Source of the DNA: Chryseobacterium joostei | Lineage (GTDB): Bacteria > Bacteroidota > Bacteroidia > Flavobacteriales > Weeksellaceae | Direction: 5' to 3' | NCBI RefSeq assembly: GCF_003815775.1 | Contig: NZ_CP033926.1 | Coordinates: 496,001-560,000, forward strand | Length of the DNA stretch: 64,000 nucleotides | Shown: positions 1 through 8,599 of the stretch, one piece after another | How the letters are laid out: each line of letters starts with the position of its first letter | Position numbering within the stretch: position 1 is the stretch's first letter | Made by a program: the position numbers and the translations under genes | Notes under the pieces: generated by a model | Seen by the model: only the letters and a program-made list of their open reading frames with translations | Databases searched by the model: none | Told to the model about the DNA's origin: nothing

Positions 1-45
1 GAAGATGTTGATAGTACAGCAGTAAAAAGTGAGAAACCACAATGA
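1..45 (+). CDS. C-terminal end of an unidentified protein (partial)
   Basis: The window opens inside a reading frame that encodes EDVDSTAVKSEKPQ and stops at TGA (43-45). Its stop overlaps the ATG of the next gene in an ATGA arrangement, which is typical of translationally coupled genes, so the two probably share an operon. The residues visible are polar and give no family clue. Confidence 0.55.
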   Translation, partial: EDVDSTAVKSEKPQ

Positions 46-284
46 TGAAAATTAAATCTTTGCAATATTTTCTGGGATTATTGATGATAATCTCCGGAAC
101 AATCTTGTTTTACCTTTTGGGATACAGCTGGCTGTGGTTGATTATTCCAATTACGGGGATGGTTTTGGTAGCATTGTCTGATAAGAGTATTTGGCTTAAA
201 GCATTTACCATTGTGCTGGTTCCTGTGCTTTCAATTGTTGTATTTTTTTTAGTATTGATATTAACCAGCAATGAGGCTATTTAA
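42..284 (+). CDS. Small integral membrane protein
   Basis: 80 aa, nearly all hydrophobic. Helical segments at about residues 7-26, 28-45 and 52-75 suggest two or three transmembrane helices and almost no soluble part. The ATG overlaps the TGA of the upstream partial gene, which supports this start. I do not recognise the family. Its position at the edge of a run of broken genes means its partner genes may lie outside the window. Confidence 0.6.
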   Translation: MMKIKSLQYFLGLLMIISGTILFYLLGYSWLWLIIPITGMVLVALSDKSIWLKAFTIVLVPVLSIVVFFLVLILTSNEAI

Positions 285-296
285 ATCAAAAATAAA

Positions 297-449
297 ATGA
301 AAAATTTCAATAAACATCTCCTAACATTACTGCTTATTTTGCTATCGGCACATTGCTTTTCGCAAAAAACAACGTCAGAATTAGGGATCGGTTTATTGGC
401 TTTTAATCCCGATTTCTCCTTAAATCTATATCTTGAAACCGACTTATAA
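297..449 (+). CDS. Short secreted ORF, probably the truncated start of a larger gene
   Basis: 50 aa starting MKNFNKHLLTLLLILLSAHC, a clear export signal with likely cleavage after the SQ of HCFSQ. About 28 residues of mature sequence follow before a TAA stop. A full signal peptide on so short a mature part, next to other damaged genes, suggests a decayed secreted protein. A genuine exported peptide cannot be excluded. Confidence 0.4.
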   Translation: MKNFNKHLLTLLLILLSAHCFSQKTTSELGIGLLAFNPDFSLNLYLETDL

Positions 450-467
450 AAAAAACTAAAAAATATT

Positions 468-761
468 ATGAATAAACTATTACTTTTGATAACTTTTAAT
501 TTGATTTCTGTGTTAAGTTTTGGGCAACAGAAACCAGGCTATAAGGAAATAAAAACAATTCCCGAGGTTGGAGCTCACGCATTTTTGCCCGATATTCATA
601 TCTCGGAAGATAGTTTAAGTATCAACTATAATTCCGGAAGCATCAAGACTTTTGGAGCCGAACATAACGCTCTGCTGTTCGAGACAAATGCAAAATTTCT
701 GGAATTTATCAAGAAAAGAGTTTTGCTTGATGGCGTTTTGGCAAACAAATGCAGGTCTTGA
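468..761 (+). CDS. Secreted protein, probably truncated at its 3' end
   Basis: 97 aa with a type I signal peptide (MNKLLLLITFNLISVLSFGQ, cut near residue 20). The mature part includes PEVGAHAFLPDIHISEDSL. The last 40-50 codons overlap, on the opposite strand, a DUF6882-like pseudogene, and the last 15 residues look unlike the rest. The simplest reading is that the gene lost its true 3' end when two unrelated segments were joined near 700-760. Function unknown. Confidence 0.4.
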   Translation: MNKLLLLITFNLISVLSFGQQKPGYKEIKTIPEVGAHAFLPDIHISEDSLSINYNSGSIKTFGAEHNALLFETNAKFLEFIKKRVLLDGVLANKCRS

Positions 762-1268
762 ATAACCATGACTACAACAATCAACTGTTTTTTGTTTTAA
801 CTTTTTTATTTCAGGTGAAGATTTATCAACAAGATTTGTAATCAACATAAATACATCCAAATTATCAGTATTGACTTTATAAATACCTATACCGTTAACA
901 ATATTTAAGCAGATTGACGATAATTCCCAACCATCATATTCATCACTTGAAAAAGTCCCATTATGAAGTTTTTCATAATTATTTTCACTTCCAAATTCTT
1001 TAACTACCAAAAGCTGATTTTTATTTTTTTCAATGGAATGTTTATTAAACCAGCTCCACATTCATGTTTCTGATTTTAAAGAGTAAGTTCCTACAGAAAC
1101 ATACTTAAAATATATCTCATCGTCATCATTGTTGTACAACCTTAAAAGTTCTGTTTCACCGTCATAAAACCAGTTTGCATACGAATCAATTTCAAAAGTT
1201 TCTTTAAACTTCTCTTGAATTTGAATTAAATTATCAAAACTTTGCTTGTTGTATTTTTCGTAATTCAT
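615..1268 (-). pseudogene. DUF6882-like gene interrupted by an in-frame TGA and probably 3'-truncated
   Basis: From ATG at 1268 the frame reads MNYEKYNKQSFDNL... for 68 codons to TGA (1064-1062). It is followed in the same frame, with no gap, by ATG (1061-1059) and 147 more codons. Across the stop the protein would read SLKSET-[stop]-MWSWFNKHS. In my recollection of DUF6882-type proteins this place carries a conserved T-W-x-W-x-W/N stretch, so TGG to TGA (Trp to stop) is the likely lesion. A later motif, SHGYSRPAFVCQ, also fits the family. Homology appears to fade below about position 700, where the frame overlaps the converging secreted gene. TGA directly followed by ATG could allow reinitiation, so two polypeptides are possible, but decay is more likely. 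Confidence 0.6.
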
Positions 1269-1291
1269 TTTACATTTATAGTTCTTTTTAA

Positions 1292-1813
1292 TTACTGAGG
1301 AGAGTCTGGAACATCATCACTTGATTTTGCCCAACGTATTGGGTAGCCATTTTTAGTTTCTTTTAAATCGGTACGTTCCATTTTTATCAAATCACTTTTT
1401 ATATAATACTTATCTTTCTCTTTGTAAATAACCGCTAATGGATCTGTAGCTGATTGATTATTATCAAAAATGTATAACTTATTATCTGTGGATTTGCAGT
1501 TAATTTTATAATTAAATTGAATATCTCCACTAAATCCAAATTCATTATTGTCCTTAGAAATATTTATGTAGTAGTTTCCTTGTTTTTCGCTGTCAATATT
1601 ATAAGGATAAAGCCAGTAAATACCATCCCAATTTATTTTTTGCGCTATCATTGGGTTCTTAGATAGGTCTTCTGCTTTTTCTTTTTTAAATACTACATGA
1701 TTTTTTGACTCTGTTGGGAGTTTTTCAGATGATTGATTAATTTCTTTCTGGTTATTTTTTTTGCAGCTAAATATTGAAAAAAAAACAATTAATAAGCCGA
1801 TTAAATATTTCAT
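1292..1813 (-). CDS. Lipoprotein of unknown function
   Basis: 173 aa. Hydrophobic leader MKYLIGLLIVFFSIFSC with a lipobox Cys at residue 17 followed by KK, so it should be lipidated and placed in the inner or outer membrane facing the periplasm. A Lys/Glu/Ser-rich linker leads to a beta-rich domain containing WDGIYWLYPYNIDSE. It is the last intact gene of the minus-strand series downstream of the peptidoglycan-hydrolase effector. Small lipoproteins in that position often act as immunity or accessory proteins; this role is inferred. Confidence 0.65.
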   Translation of the reverse strand: MKYLIGLLIVFFSIFSCKKNNQKEINQSSEKLPTESKNHVVFKKEKAEDLSKNPMIAQKINWDGIYWLYPYNIDSEKQGNYYINISKDNNEFGFSGDIQFNYKINCKSTDNKLYIFDNNQSATDPLAVIYKEKDKYYIKSDLIKMERTDLKETKNGYPIRWAKSSDDVPDSPQ

Positions 1814-1912
1814 AACTGATAGTTTCTTACTAAACTAAATACATCACTTTGATTTTATCCTGCTTTTATGAATATATCCTTCTTTAGTTTTTACTAAAAA
1901 TTAAAAGAACGT

Positions 1913-2809
1913 TTATTCTTTGATTATTTTACCTGCTTCATTAATTTTAAATTTTTCAAGAGCATTGAGATTAGGGCCATTACCATTATATCTTTCAATA
2001 ATAAAATTTGGTAATATTTTAAAAGTAACTGGGTTTTCGTCACCTATTAAACCTATCTCTTTGTAATCAATAATTACATTATTTTTTGTTGTTACTAAGA
2101 CAAAATATTCTGAATCACCCCTAAGTATTGAAATAAGTAGGTACAAAAAATTTTCATCGGAATGTATCACAAGACCTTTATAGGTTTCAGCATCATAACT
2201 ATTGTTCTTCAAAAAATCTATTAAAAAGGGTTTGAGTTCATAATTTGGATATTTGCTTTCAGAATAATCATCATTAAAATAGTCATAAAAACTAAATGGT
2301 AAATTTACTTTTTTGGGATTTTTTTCCACAATAAATTTATTTTCTTCTGACTTATTTTGATTATCTGGTGAAGTCGCTTTAATTAAATTTTGGCTGAATT
2401 CTATAAACGATCTACGAGCTCCACTAGGTAGAGTTTCTAAAGCATTATTTTTTGTGCCTTCTAATATGATCTTACTGATTTTACCTGTCTGATCATAGAA
2501 AAATAAATAAGTTTCATTATAAGTGTCTGATAACTGTTCATTAGTGTACATTTCAACCGTAAATTTCACTTTAAAAACAGAATTATCTTTTTCGACATTA
2601 TTTGCTATATAAGTCATTGCACAACCTCCACCACAACTCACGACAAACGATTTGTATCGAAGACTCTCTAAATAATTCGTTTTAGATACCTCAATTTTTT
2701 TAGTTTTGACTGTATCTAGGATATCCCTATTTTGTGCATTTGTTTCTTTTTTACATCCTATCAATAGTACTATAAGGATGTTTAAAAAAATGAGTCTATT
2801 TGTTTGCAT
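1913..2809 (-). CDS. Lipoprotein of unknown function in the T6SS cargo cluster
   Basis: 298 aa. The leader MQTNRLIFLNILIVLLIGC ends in a lipobox Cys at residue 19. The mature protein contains a Cys/Gly cluster (VVSCGGGCAMTYIA) and a polar, low-complexity middle. It lies 35 bp downstream of the next lipoprotein gene on the same strand, so it is probably co-transcribed with the effector. It may be a second immunity protein or a lipoprotein of another role. I do not recognise the domain. Confidence 0.65.
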   Translation of the reverse strand: MQTNRLIFLNILIVLLIGCKKETNAQNRDILDTVKTKKIEVSKTNYLESLRYKSFVVSCGGGCAMTYIANNVEKDNSVFKVKFTVEMYTNEQLSDTYNETYLFFYDQTGKISKIILEGTKNNALETLPSGARRSFIEFSQNLIKATSPDNQNKSEENKFIVEKNPKKVNLPFSFYDYFNDDYSESKYPNYELKPFLIDFLKNNSYDAETYKGLVIHSDENFLYLLISILRGDSEYFVLVTTKNNVIIDYKEIGLIGDENPVTFKILPNFIIERYNGNGPNLNALEKFKINEAGKIIKE

Positions 2810-2844
2810 TTTTTGAATTTATTAAAGCTTTTTTATGAACTTTA

Positions 2845-3822
2845 TCACTTATATGCTTCCTTTTTCAAAATATAGGTTTTCTTTTTTCCATCTGTAAAAC
2901 TCTCATCAATATAGGGGCATTTCCAAAAATATTTATTATTATCAAAAGTAACAATGCCAAAATCTTTTGTTCTCTGTAATACAGCACTTTCATCACCGTA
3001 TATAGAGCTGTCATAATATAATGCTAAATGATTATTATTTGCTGTATTAATTTTAAGCTTGTAATCTTGTGCTATTTGATATCCTTCAACATGAAAGATT
3101 ACAGAGTCAGATTTAATAGTTAGTTTTACATCCTGCATATCCCTCCAATCATCACTTTTTTCATTTATTGTGAAATTATAAGTACCATTCCATTTGGCTG
3201 AAATATTTATTTGGGCATTAATATCATTATTTTCTTTAATGCCGATCATGTTATTAAGTTCTACTAGTTTGGTAATATTTTTTTCATCAGATCCATCAGT
3301 AATTATTTTTTCACTGATGAAGTCCCAATTTTTTTTCTCCTTATTATATAGGTAGTATGTTTTTTTATATGGGTAAATATAGCTAAGTGTTTTATTATCT
3401 AAATATTTTGGTGGAATATATTCTGCAATTATCGCATAATTATCTAATTGAGGTTCTAATTTTTTTTGTATTATCTTATTTATTTCTGTAAAATATTTTT
3501 CATCAGGATAATCTTCTGCAATTATGTTATTATTTATATCAAAATCAAACCATTCTTTTTGGTTTTTAATATTATAGTTTATATAACTTATAACAAAACT
3601 CCCAATATTTCTATCCGAATGAGTTAATATTGGAAAATCTGATGTAGGACTCAATTGGTATCCGTGAAAATATTTTTTATCAATAAAATCTGGAATTTTT
3701 AAATCAGTCTTTTTTTCTGTTTTAAGAATTATTTCATTGATATTTCCTCTATTCTTTTCACTCTGTTCCTTACAGGAATTTAAACTCAATATTAGCAATA
3801 AAATACCTATTGTTCTTATCAT
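2845..3822 (-). CDS. Lipoprotein, candidate immunity protein for the adjacent peptidoglycan hydrolase effector
   Basis: 325 aa with leader MIRTIGILLLILSLNSC (lipobox Cys at 17). Its ATG (3822-3820) overlaps the TGA stop of the 840-aa effector gene (3821-3819) as ATGA, the tight coupling expected of effector-immunity pairs. A lipid-anchored periplasmic protein is the right place to block a muramidase/endopeptidase delivered by a neighbour. The middle contains KWNGTYNFTINEKSDDWRDM, a lipocalin-like or beta-barrel style opening. The immunity role is inferred from position and location; no family is recognised. Confidence 0.6.
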   Translation of the reverse strand: MIRTIGILLLILSLNSCKEQSEKNRGNINEIILKTEKKTDLKIPDFIDKKYFHGYQLSPTSDFPILTHSDRNIGSFVISYINYNIKNQKEWFDFDINNNIIAEDYPDEKYFTEINKIIQKKLEPQLDNYAIIAEYIPPKYLDNKTLSYIYPYKKTYYLYNKEKKNWDFISEKIITDGSDEKNITKLVELNNMIGIKENNDINAQINISAKWNGTYNFTINEKSDDWRDMQDVKLTIKSDSVIFHVEGYQIAQDYKLKINTANNNHLALYYDSSIYGDESAVLQRTKDFGIVTFDNNKYFWKCPYIDESFTDGKKKTYILKKEAYK

Positions 3823-6341
3823 AATGTATTACCTTTTTTATCAAATTTAGATTTCATATAATTTTCGGGGTTTAAATCTGCCTTTATTTTGCATCTTTGC
3901 TTCCCATCACTTCCACCTTTAGTAGAATAACTAGTTCCTGCTTCAACATGTACATGTCGATATTTGATATCTACATGCATTGCATTTCCAGTACTTCCTG
4001 AAAACCCAATAACTTCGCCGTGTTTAACTTTTTGGCCAACTTTAACATTTACCTTTGATAAATGAGCATAAAAATGATATACAATTTTTCCTTCTTTATC
4101 TTTCGATTTAATTGTTATTGAGTTCCCATAGCTAGTTTTACTCTCATAGCCTTTAACATAGTTATCTTGCGGAAGATCTTTTCTAGTATGTACAACCTCT
4201 CCACACATCATTGTGTGGACTTTTGTTCCCACTACTGTAAGAATATCAGTTCCAGTATGATAATATTCTGACCCATCTGATCTTTTTCTTGGTTCGTTTC
4301 TGTATCTGTTATGATTTTTGATACCGCTTTGATCATTAATTTTAGGATTCTCTATTACATCATTGTACTCAAAACATTGTGATCCATCTTTTGTACATGT
4401 TTCATTAATAGTGGGTTTCTTTTTATTCACTCCACAAGTAAATTTATCTTCTTTTTTTCCTTTTCCTCTATCATAAACCTCCTGCGCTACCATAGCGACT
4501 TCCCAAACATAAGTATTTCCATTTGGATCTGTATACTTTTTATACCTTATTTGTTTCCCCTTTTTGTTTGTTTTATATGCCCATTCCCATTCTCCTTTTT
4601 CTTTGAAAAATAATGGATTACTTCTATAAGCTGCTCCATGCAAAACTACATAATTTGGCTCACTTCCATGCCCACTTGCGGTTGGATATAATACGGCCAA
4701 GTACAAATCAGTTAAAGTTTTAAATTTATTTTTAAATCTATTTTGTGAGAGATGCTTTTCAACATAAAACATTTGTTCTATAAAAGACATTTTAATCAGT
4801 TTATCTTGTGTAGTATTAATAGTTACAGCGGCATCTTTTCCAAATTGAATTAAACCTACATATCCAACACCATTATCTATAGACGGTCTAAAAGTCTCGA
4901 TTGTTTCCAATGCCATCACTGTCATTAACCAATTAGGGTCGATATTCAGGTTTTTGGCGACCTCAATAACTTTTTTTCTTTCATTACAATCAATCTTATT
5001 ACCCCAGACTAAATCATACTGCTGGCAAATACAACCAGAAGGAGCTTTCCCTTGCTTCGGTTCTTTCACCATCGTTGCACTATTCCCAGTCTCCACCTTT
5101 GTAGGCTCAGCATCTGCACTCACAAGCATCACGGCAGAGTTTACAGAGATATCATTGTGTATCACTTCTATAAAATAATCCTGTCTACTGCTATCAGTGC
5201 CAATTCCTTTGGCTTTGTCAAACATTTCTTTTGTTAACAATACTCCTACAAAACTAGTATCCCCAACCAACACCCAATCCTTTTCATAAATTAAATCATT
5301 AGTCCAACTGAAATTGTCTTCCTCCCATATTTTGATCTTTACTTTTTTATTCTTCATCTCCTTTGCCATAATTTTTACAGCTACAGCTGTTCCAACTTTG
5401 GAAGAATGGAGTTTGTTTCCTTTTCCATCAACAAATTCAGCACTTAGGATCTTTCCTTGTGGATCATCACTCTTTTTTCCGCCTGTGGTAACTGGGAATT
5501 TTGCTGAATTCCCATCAGGTTTAGGTTTGGGCTTCTCTGGAGTTGTTTTAGGCTTTGCTGGTGCGGGAGTACGCCCTTTAGAAACCTCTCTTTTTCTTGG
5601 AGGTTCTGGATTATGAGTAGGGTTAACTACATTAACGTTTGGACTTGCTTTTTGTATATGTTTGCTAACCACATCAGCCGTTACATAATATTCGTGAGTA
5701 GATCCCTCGCTTTTATCACCTGATGCAGTGCGTGCATTCGCAATCATTACAGCCATTGTGTAAAAAGGTAATCTGAAAACAGCTTCTGCCATTCCTTTTT
5801 CATTTACTCTGCTAAGAATAGGGACAGGATTTATTTTATTCAAAGCATTTACTGTAGAATTGTGTCCTTCTCCCTGAGCATCATCTTCCCAAAGGGTGAA
5901 AGAAATATTCATCCCGAACATCTCTACACAATAGGCTCTTGCAATAATCGTATCTTTATAACTCAGCTTTTTACCTTTTGGAATAGGTTTATAGTTAGCA
6001 TCCAGAAGTTCCACCCTGGTTATTTTAGGCTCTTTAGCTCTTTGTGGATGTACAATCAGTTCTCCATAGTCTTCACCCTGACGTACAATGATCTTTATCC
6101 CCTTATGAAATAAACTTTTCTGTCCGAAAATATAAGGAACCATTTGCCCTTCTTTATCGCTTCCGCCTTTTCTCCAACCTGTTTTGGTCTGTACCATCAC
6201 TTCCCAATGGGGTTTGGGTACTTGCAAAGGGTTTTTAATAGGTTGTAAAGGATTCAGCCAGCCATTTATTGTAGTAACAGAATACATTTCCTGTTTTCCA
6301 ATCACAGGTTTATCGTTTCCAATGATTGTTAATTTTCCCAT
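3819..6341 (-). CDS. T6SS-associated effector with transglycosylase-like and M23 endopeptidase domains
   Basis: 840 aa without a signal peptide. Residues 1-220 form beta-rich carrier modules (GKLTIIGNDKPVIG..., WEVMVQTKTGWRKGG). A Pro/Lys/Arg-rich linker covers about 225-290 and another beta module 295-415. From about 440 to 640 there is a helical lysozyme/transglycosylase-like domain (WLMTVMALETIETFRPSIDN, then GYVGLIQFG). The C-terminus is a LytM/M23 metallopeptidase with HxxxD at H695/D699 and HxH at H796/H798, the usual zinc ligands. The two domains would cut the glycan strand and the peptide cross-links of peptidoglycan. Upstream are a PAAR-like and a LysM-like gene, downstream an overlapping lipoprotein, so this is probably a spike-loaded antibacterial effector delivered to the periplasm of rivals. 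The M23 call is firm; the transglycosylase call is moderate. Confidence 0.8.
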   Translation of the reverse strand: MGKLTIIGNDKPVIGKQEMYSVTTINGWLNPLQPIKNPLQVPKPHWEVMVQTKTGWRKGGSDKEGQMVPYIFGQKSLFHKGIKIIVRQGEDYGELIVHPQRAKEPKITRVELLDANYKPIPKGKKLSYKDTIIARAYCVEMFGMNISFTLWEDDAQGEGHNSTVNALNKINPVPILSRVNEKGMAEAVFRLPFYTMAVMIANARTASGDKSEGSTHEYYVTADVVSKHIQKASPNVNVVNPTHNPEPPRKREVSKGRTPAPAKPKTTPEKPKPKPDGNSAKFPVTTGGKKSDDPQGKILSAEFVDGKGNKLHSSKVGTAVAVKIMAKEMKNKKVKIKIWEEDNFSWTNDLIYEKDWVLVGDTSFVGVLLTKEMFDKAKGIGTDSSRQDYFIEVIHNDISVNSAVMLVSADAEPTKVETGNSATMVKEPKQGKAPSGCICQQYDLVWGNKIDCNERKKVIEVAKNLNIDPNWLMTVMALETIETFRPSIDNGVGYVGLIQFGKDAAVTINTTQDKLIKMSFIEQMFYVEKHLSQNRFKNKFKTLTDLYLAVLYPTASGHGSEPNYVVLHGAAYRSNPLFFKEKGEWEWAYKTNKKGKQIRYKKYTDPNGNTYVWEVAMVAQEVYDRGKGKKEDKFTCGVNKKKPTINETCTKDGSQCFEYNDVIENPKINDQSGIKNHNRYRNEPRKRSDGSEYYHTGTDILTVVGTKVHTMMCGEVVHTRKDLPQDNYVKGYESKTSYGNSITIKSKDKEGKIVYHFYAHLSKVNVKVGQKVKHGEVIGFSGSTGNAMHVDIKYRHVHVEAGTSYSTKGGSDGKQRCKIKADLNPENYMKSKFDKKGNTL

Positions 6342-6355
6342 ATTTGTGTTTGTGT

Positions 6356-6859
6356 TTATTCGCAGATGTTTACATCTTCTTCCTGTTCATCCTGAAATTC
6401 TTTATAGTCAAGCAAAGGGTTAATATTCTGCTGCTGTTTTGGATCTGCATTCCTAACATTCTGTTGGGTGATCTCCGCAGTTTGCCCATGTTCTTTTATC
6501 GTAATTTTGCCTCCTGTTGTACACATGAGCTCAGAAAGCTCTGTAATACAGCTTTTATTCATAACTTTTACTTTCTCATAAGATTTCTGCCATTTTCCAG
6601 CAGGAGCAAAAGCACAAGGTAAATAACCGCCTGAACTTGGTTTCAGCTTGCACTGCCCAAAGCTAGGCCCTGGTGGGGTGAATTGTAGATCATCTTCTGT
6701 AACGGCTAAATAATCCGCTTGTCCTTCTTTGTTATTCCAATAATGTTTCTGGTGAGAGGTTACTTTAAACTGTGGAAACTGATTGCCTTTATTGCATTGG
6801 GCTTTTCCTTTTTGGATCACGAAATATTTACCATCGTGAGGGGATGAATTTTCTGACAT
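6356..6859 (-). CDS. DUF4280 PAAR-like spike protein
   Basis: 167 aa. It opens with GKYFVIQKGKAQCNKGNQFP and continues with FGQCKLKPSSGGYLPCAFAP, features I associate with the DUF4280 PAAR-like family, including spaced Cys residues and Gly/Pro turns. These proteins cap the VgrG spike of Bacteroidetes T6SS and link cargo to it. It lies 15 bp upstream of the effector gene, fitting a role as its adaptor. The C-terminal 40 residues are acidic and Gln-rich (DPKQQQNINPLLDYK) and may be the contact tail. Confidence 0.75.
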   Translation of the reverse strand: MSENSSPHDGKYFVIQKGKAQCNKGNQFPQFKVTSHQKHYWNNKEGQADYLAVTEDDLQFTPPGPSFGQCKLKPSSGGYLPCAFAPAGKWQKSYEKVKVMNKSCITELSELMCTTGGKITIKEHGQTAEITQQNVRNADPKQQQNINPLLDYKEFQDEQEEDVNICE

Positions 6860-6881
6860 CGTATTGTGATTTTGGTGTTTT

Positions 6882-7964
6882 TCAAATGTAATAATTATCT
6901 GTAATTCTTTCTAATAAAAAATCTTCTCTTCGGGTGTTTTCATGACCGAAATATTGAAACCTTGCTTCAATTTTATACAATGATAAATTTTCTCGGTTAA
7001 AAAGATATTCTGCAAAATGTTCACAATCTATAGGCTTCTTTTCTATATCTGTTTTCTCATCAAACTTGGAATCTGTAAAGTATAATCCTTCCAGATTTCG
7101 ACTATCAATAGAAGTACCTTTTTGCTGAATCTTTACTCTTTCATCATCTACAATATCTTTAGATAACAATATGTTTTGAAATTCAAATCGTATCGGTTGA
7201 GCATCAAAGATCCAGGGATAAAAATCATAGTAAACATTTGAATTCGTCCAGCTTCCTAATTTAGTTCTGTAGAATTCACCAAACATAAAAGAATTAAATA
7301 GTGTATTTTTAAACTTCTGTGAAATGATTTCTGGACTTTCAATGATACCTTTCATCTTTTCAATATAATCAGAGGAATATTGATCTGGAAAAAAGTTCTT
7401 TATGGAATCCAATTCAGAAACAATATCCTCTGTTTTCTTTGTCAGTACTATATTAATAAGTTTTCCCTCAGGATCTATAATATATCGGATTGGGTAGATT
7501 ACCTCTATGCAAATTTTTGCAAGGGTGTCCACTTTGGAATCTGAGATGTCCTCATTTTTTCTAAAGTCAAATGCTGAAAAGAGAAAGTGATAATGCCCAT
7601 TTTTAATTCCTTCAAGATCTAGTCTTACTTTGTTTTCATATTTCGCTAGGATTGTATCATCTGAATAGGTAGTCTGAATAATTTGATAATTTCCCTCCCA
7701 GAGTTTAAAGTCAAAAAGAAATTTTCCTTTTGCTGGGAAATCATAAAAACTTTGATTATTGTCTCTGATTTTTTTGTTGAGTTCAAGAATTTCAGTTGAT
7801 GATGGAATATAGATTTTCATTCCCTGAACAATATCACCATCAAAACGTTCGGATAAAGAACAATTTTGATTATGATACTCTTTTAAATACTCAGGGTTTT
7901 CAAGCTGTATCTCATTACAGAGATCAGCAAGGGATTGTCCTGATTTGGTGTAATAAATTATCAT
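6882..7964 (-). CDS. LysM-like protein of a T6SS cargo operon
   Basis: 360 aa. The first 55 residues resemble a LysM fold (IIYYTKSGQSLADLCNEIQL, then VQGMKIYIPSS), which in these operons may bind glycan or act as a structural adaptor. The remainder is a mixed alpha/beta protein I do not recognise. No signal peptide is seen. It is the first gene of the minus-strand cluster, 22 bp before the PAAR-like gene, so it may load or fold the downstream effector. That function is inferred from context. Confidence 0.6.
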   Translation of the reverse strand: MIIYYTKSGQSLADLCNEIQLENPEYLKEYHNQNCSLSERFDGDIVQGMKIYIPSSTEILELNKKIRDNNQSFYDFPAKGKFLFDFKLWEGNYQIIQTTYSDDTILAKYENKVRLDLEGIKNGHYHFLFSAFDFRKNEDISDSKVDTLAKICIEVIYPIRYIIDPEGKLINIVLTKKTEDIVSELDSIKNFFPDQYSSDYIEKMKGIIESPEIISQKFKNTLFNSFMFGEFYRTKLGSWTNSNVYYDFYPWIFDAQPIRFEFQNILLSKDIVDDERVKIQQKGTSIDSRNLEGLYFTDSKFDEKTDIEKKPIDCEHFAEYLFNRENLSLYKIEARFQYFGHENTRREDFLLERITDNYYI

Positions 7965-8036
7965 TGAATTTGTGTTTTTTATGATGACAATTATAATTAA
8001 AATTATTCAAAAGTCATCTAGGTATTAGGATTATGA

Positions 8037-8369
8037 AAACTACGAACTGATAGAAGAAAATTTTTATTTCCCGAGATTTATAAAATTGCATATCAAATAA
8101 ACGATTCTGAACATGATATAGAAGTTTACGAAACTTATTGGATAATCTCTGAAAAATGGCTTTTCAAAGCCTGCATGAATATGGAAACAATTTTTAATTA
8201 CTGTGAGTTTTCTTCTGATGAAGATTTTGTACAATGAATGTAAGAAAATGATACGTTTAATATTCCTAATTGGATTGTGATAGACTTGGAAGCTACAGCA
8301 AAAAGTTTAATGTTTGACTATTTTGAGAGTGATAGACATTATTTAAATCGTAGTATATTTGCATTATAA
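8037..8369 (+). pseudogene. Remnant of an unidentified gene
   Basis: A frame with coding character reads RRKFLFPEIYKIAYQINDSE, then YETYWIISEKWLFKACMN, meets TGA and TAA near 8235-8242, then continues as NIPNWIVIDLEATAKSLMFD to a TAA at 8367-8369. There is no start codon: a stop lies just upstream. Two internal stops and a missing start mark a decayed gene. It lies between the two oppositely oriented T6SS clusters, so it may be a discarded immunity gene, but nothing in the sequence proves this. Confidence 0.45.
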
Positions 8370-8525
8370 TAAACTCAGTTGTAACTCTTAAAGTTCAAAT
8401 AGGTTTAATTAGATTCAAACAGATTCAAAAAAGCATTTTTCAAAAGTTTGGGTACAAAAACAAAAAAGAGAAAGTGTAATTATTTAATTTTCAATAATTT
8501 ACAAATTCTCTTTAATTTGAAAAGT

Positions 8526-8599
8526 GGAGAATACGGGATTCGAACCCGTGACCTTTTGACTGCCAGTCAAACGCGCTAGCCAACTGCGCCAATCCCCCG
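8526..8599 (-). tRNA. tRNA-Ala (anticodon GGC)
   Basis: Read on the minus strand the 74-nt sequence folds as a full cloverleaf. The acceptor GGGGGAT pairs with ATTCTCC using two G-U pairs. The D arm holds GCGCAGTTGGCTAGCGC, the anticodon stem TTTGA/TCAAA encloses loop CTGGCAG (anticodon GGC, U33 kept), and the T arm holds GGGTTCGAATCCC. The CCA end is not encoded. A tRNA between two T6SS cargo clusters is a plausible integration landmark. Confidence 0.93.

Noticed and set aside
615-1268. TGA read as tryptophan or selenocysteine
   Set aside because: Several intact genes (hisF, hisIE, the 840-aa effector) end at TGA, no recoding hairpin is evident, and the surrounding genes are themselves decayed.
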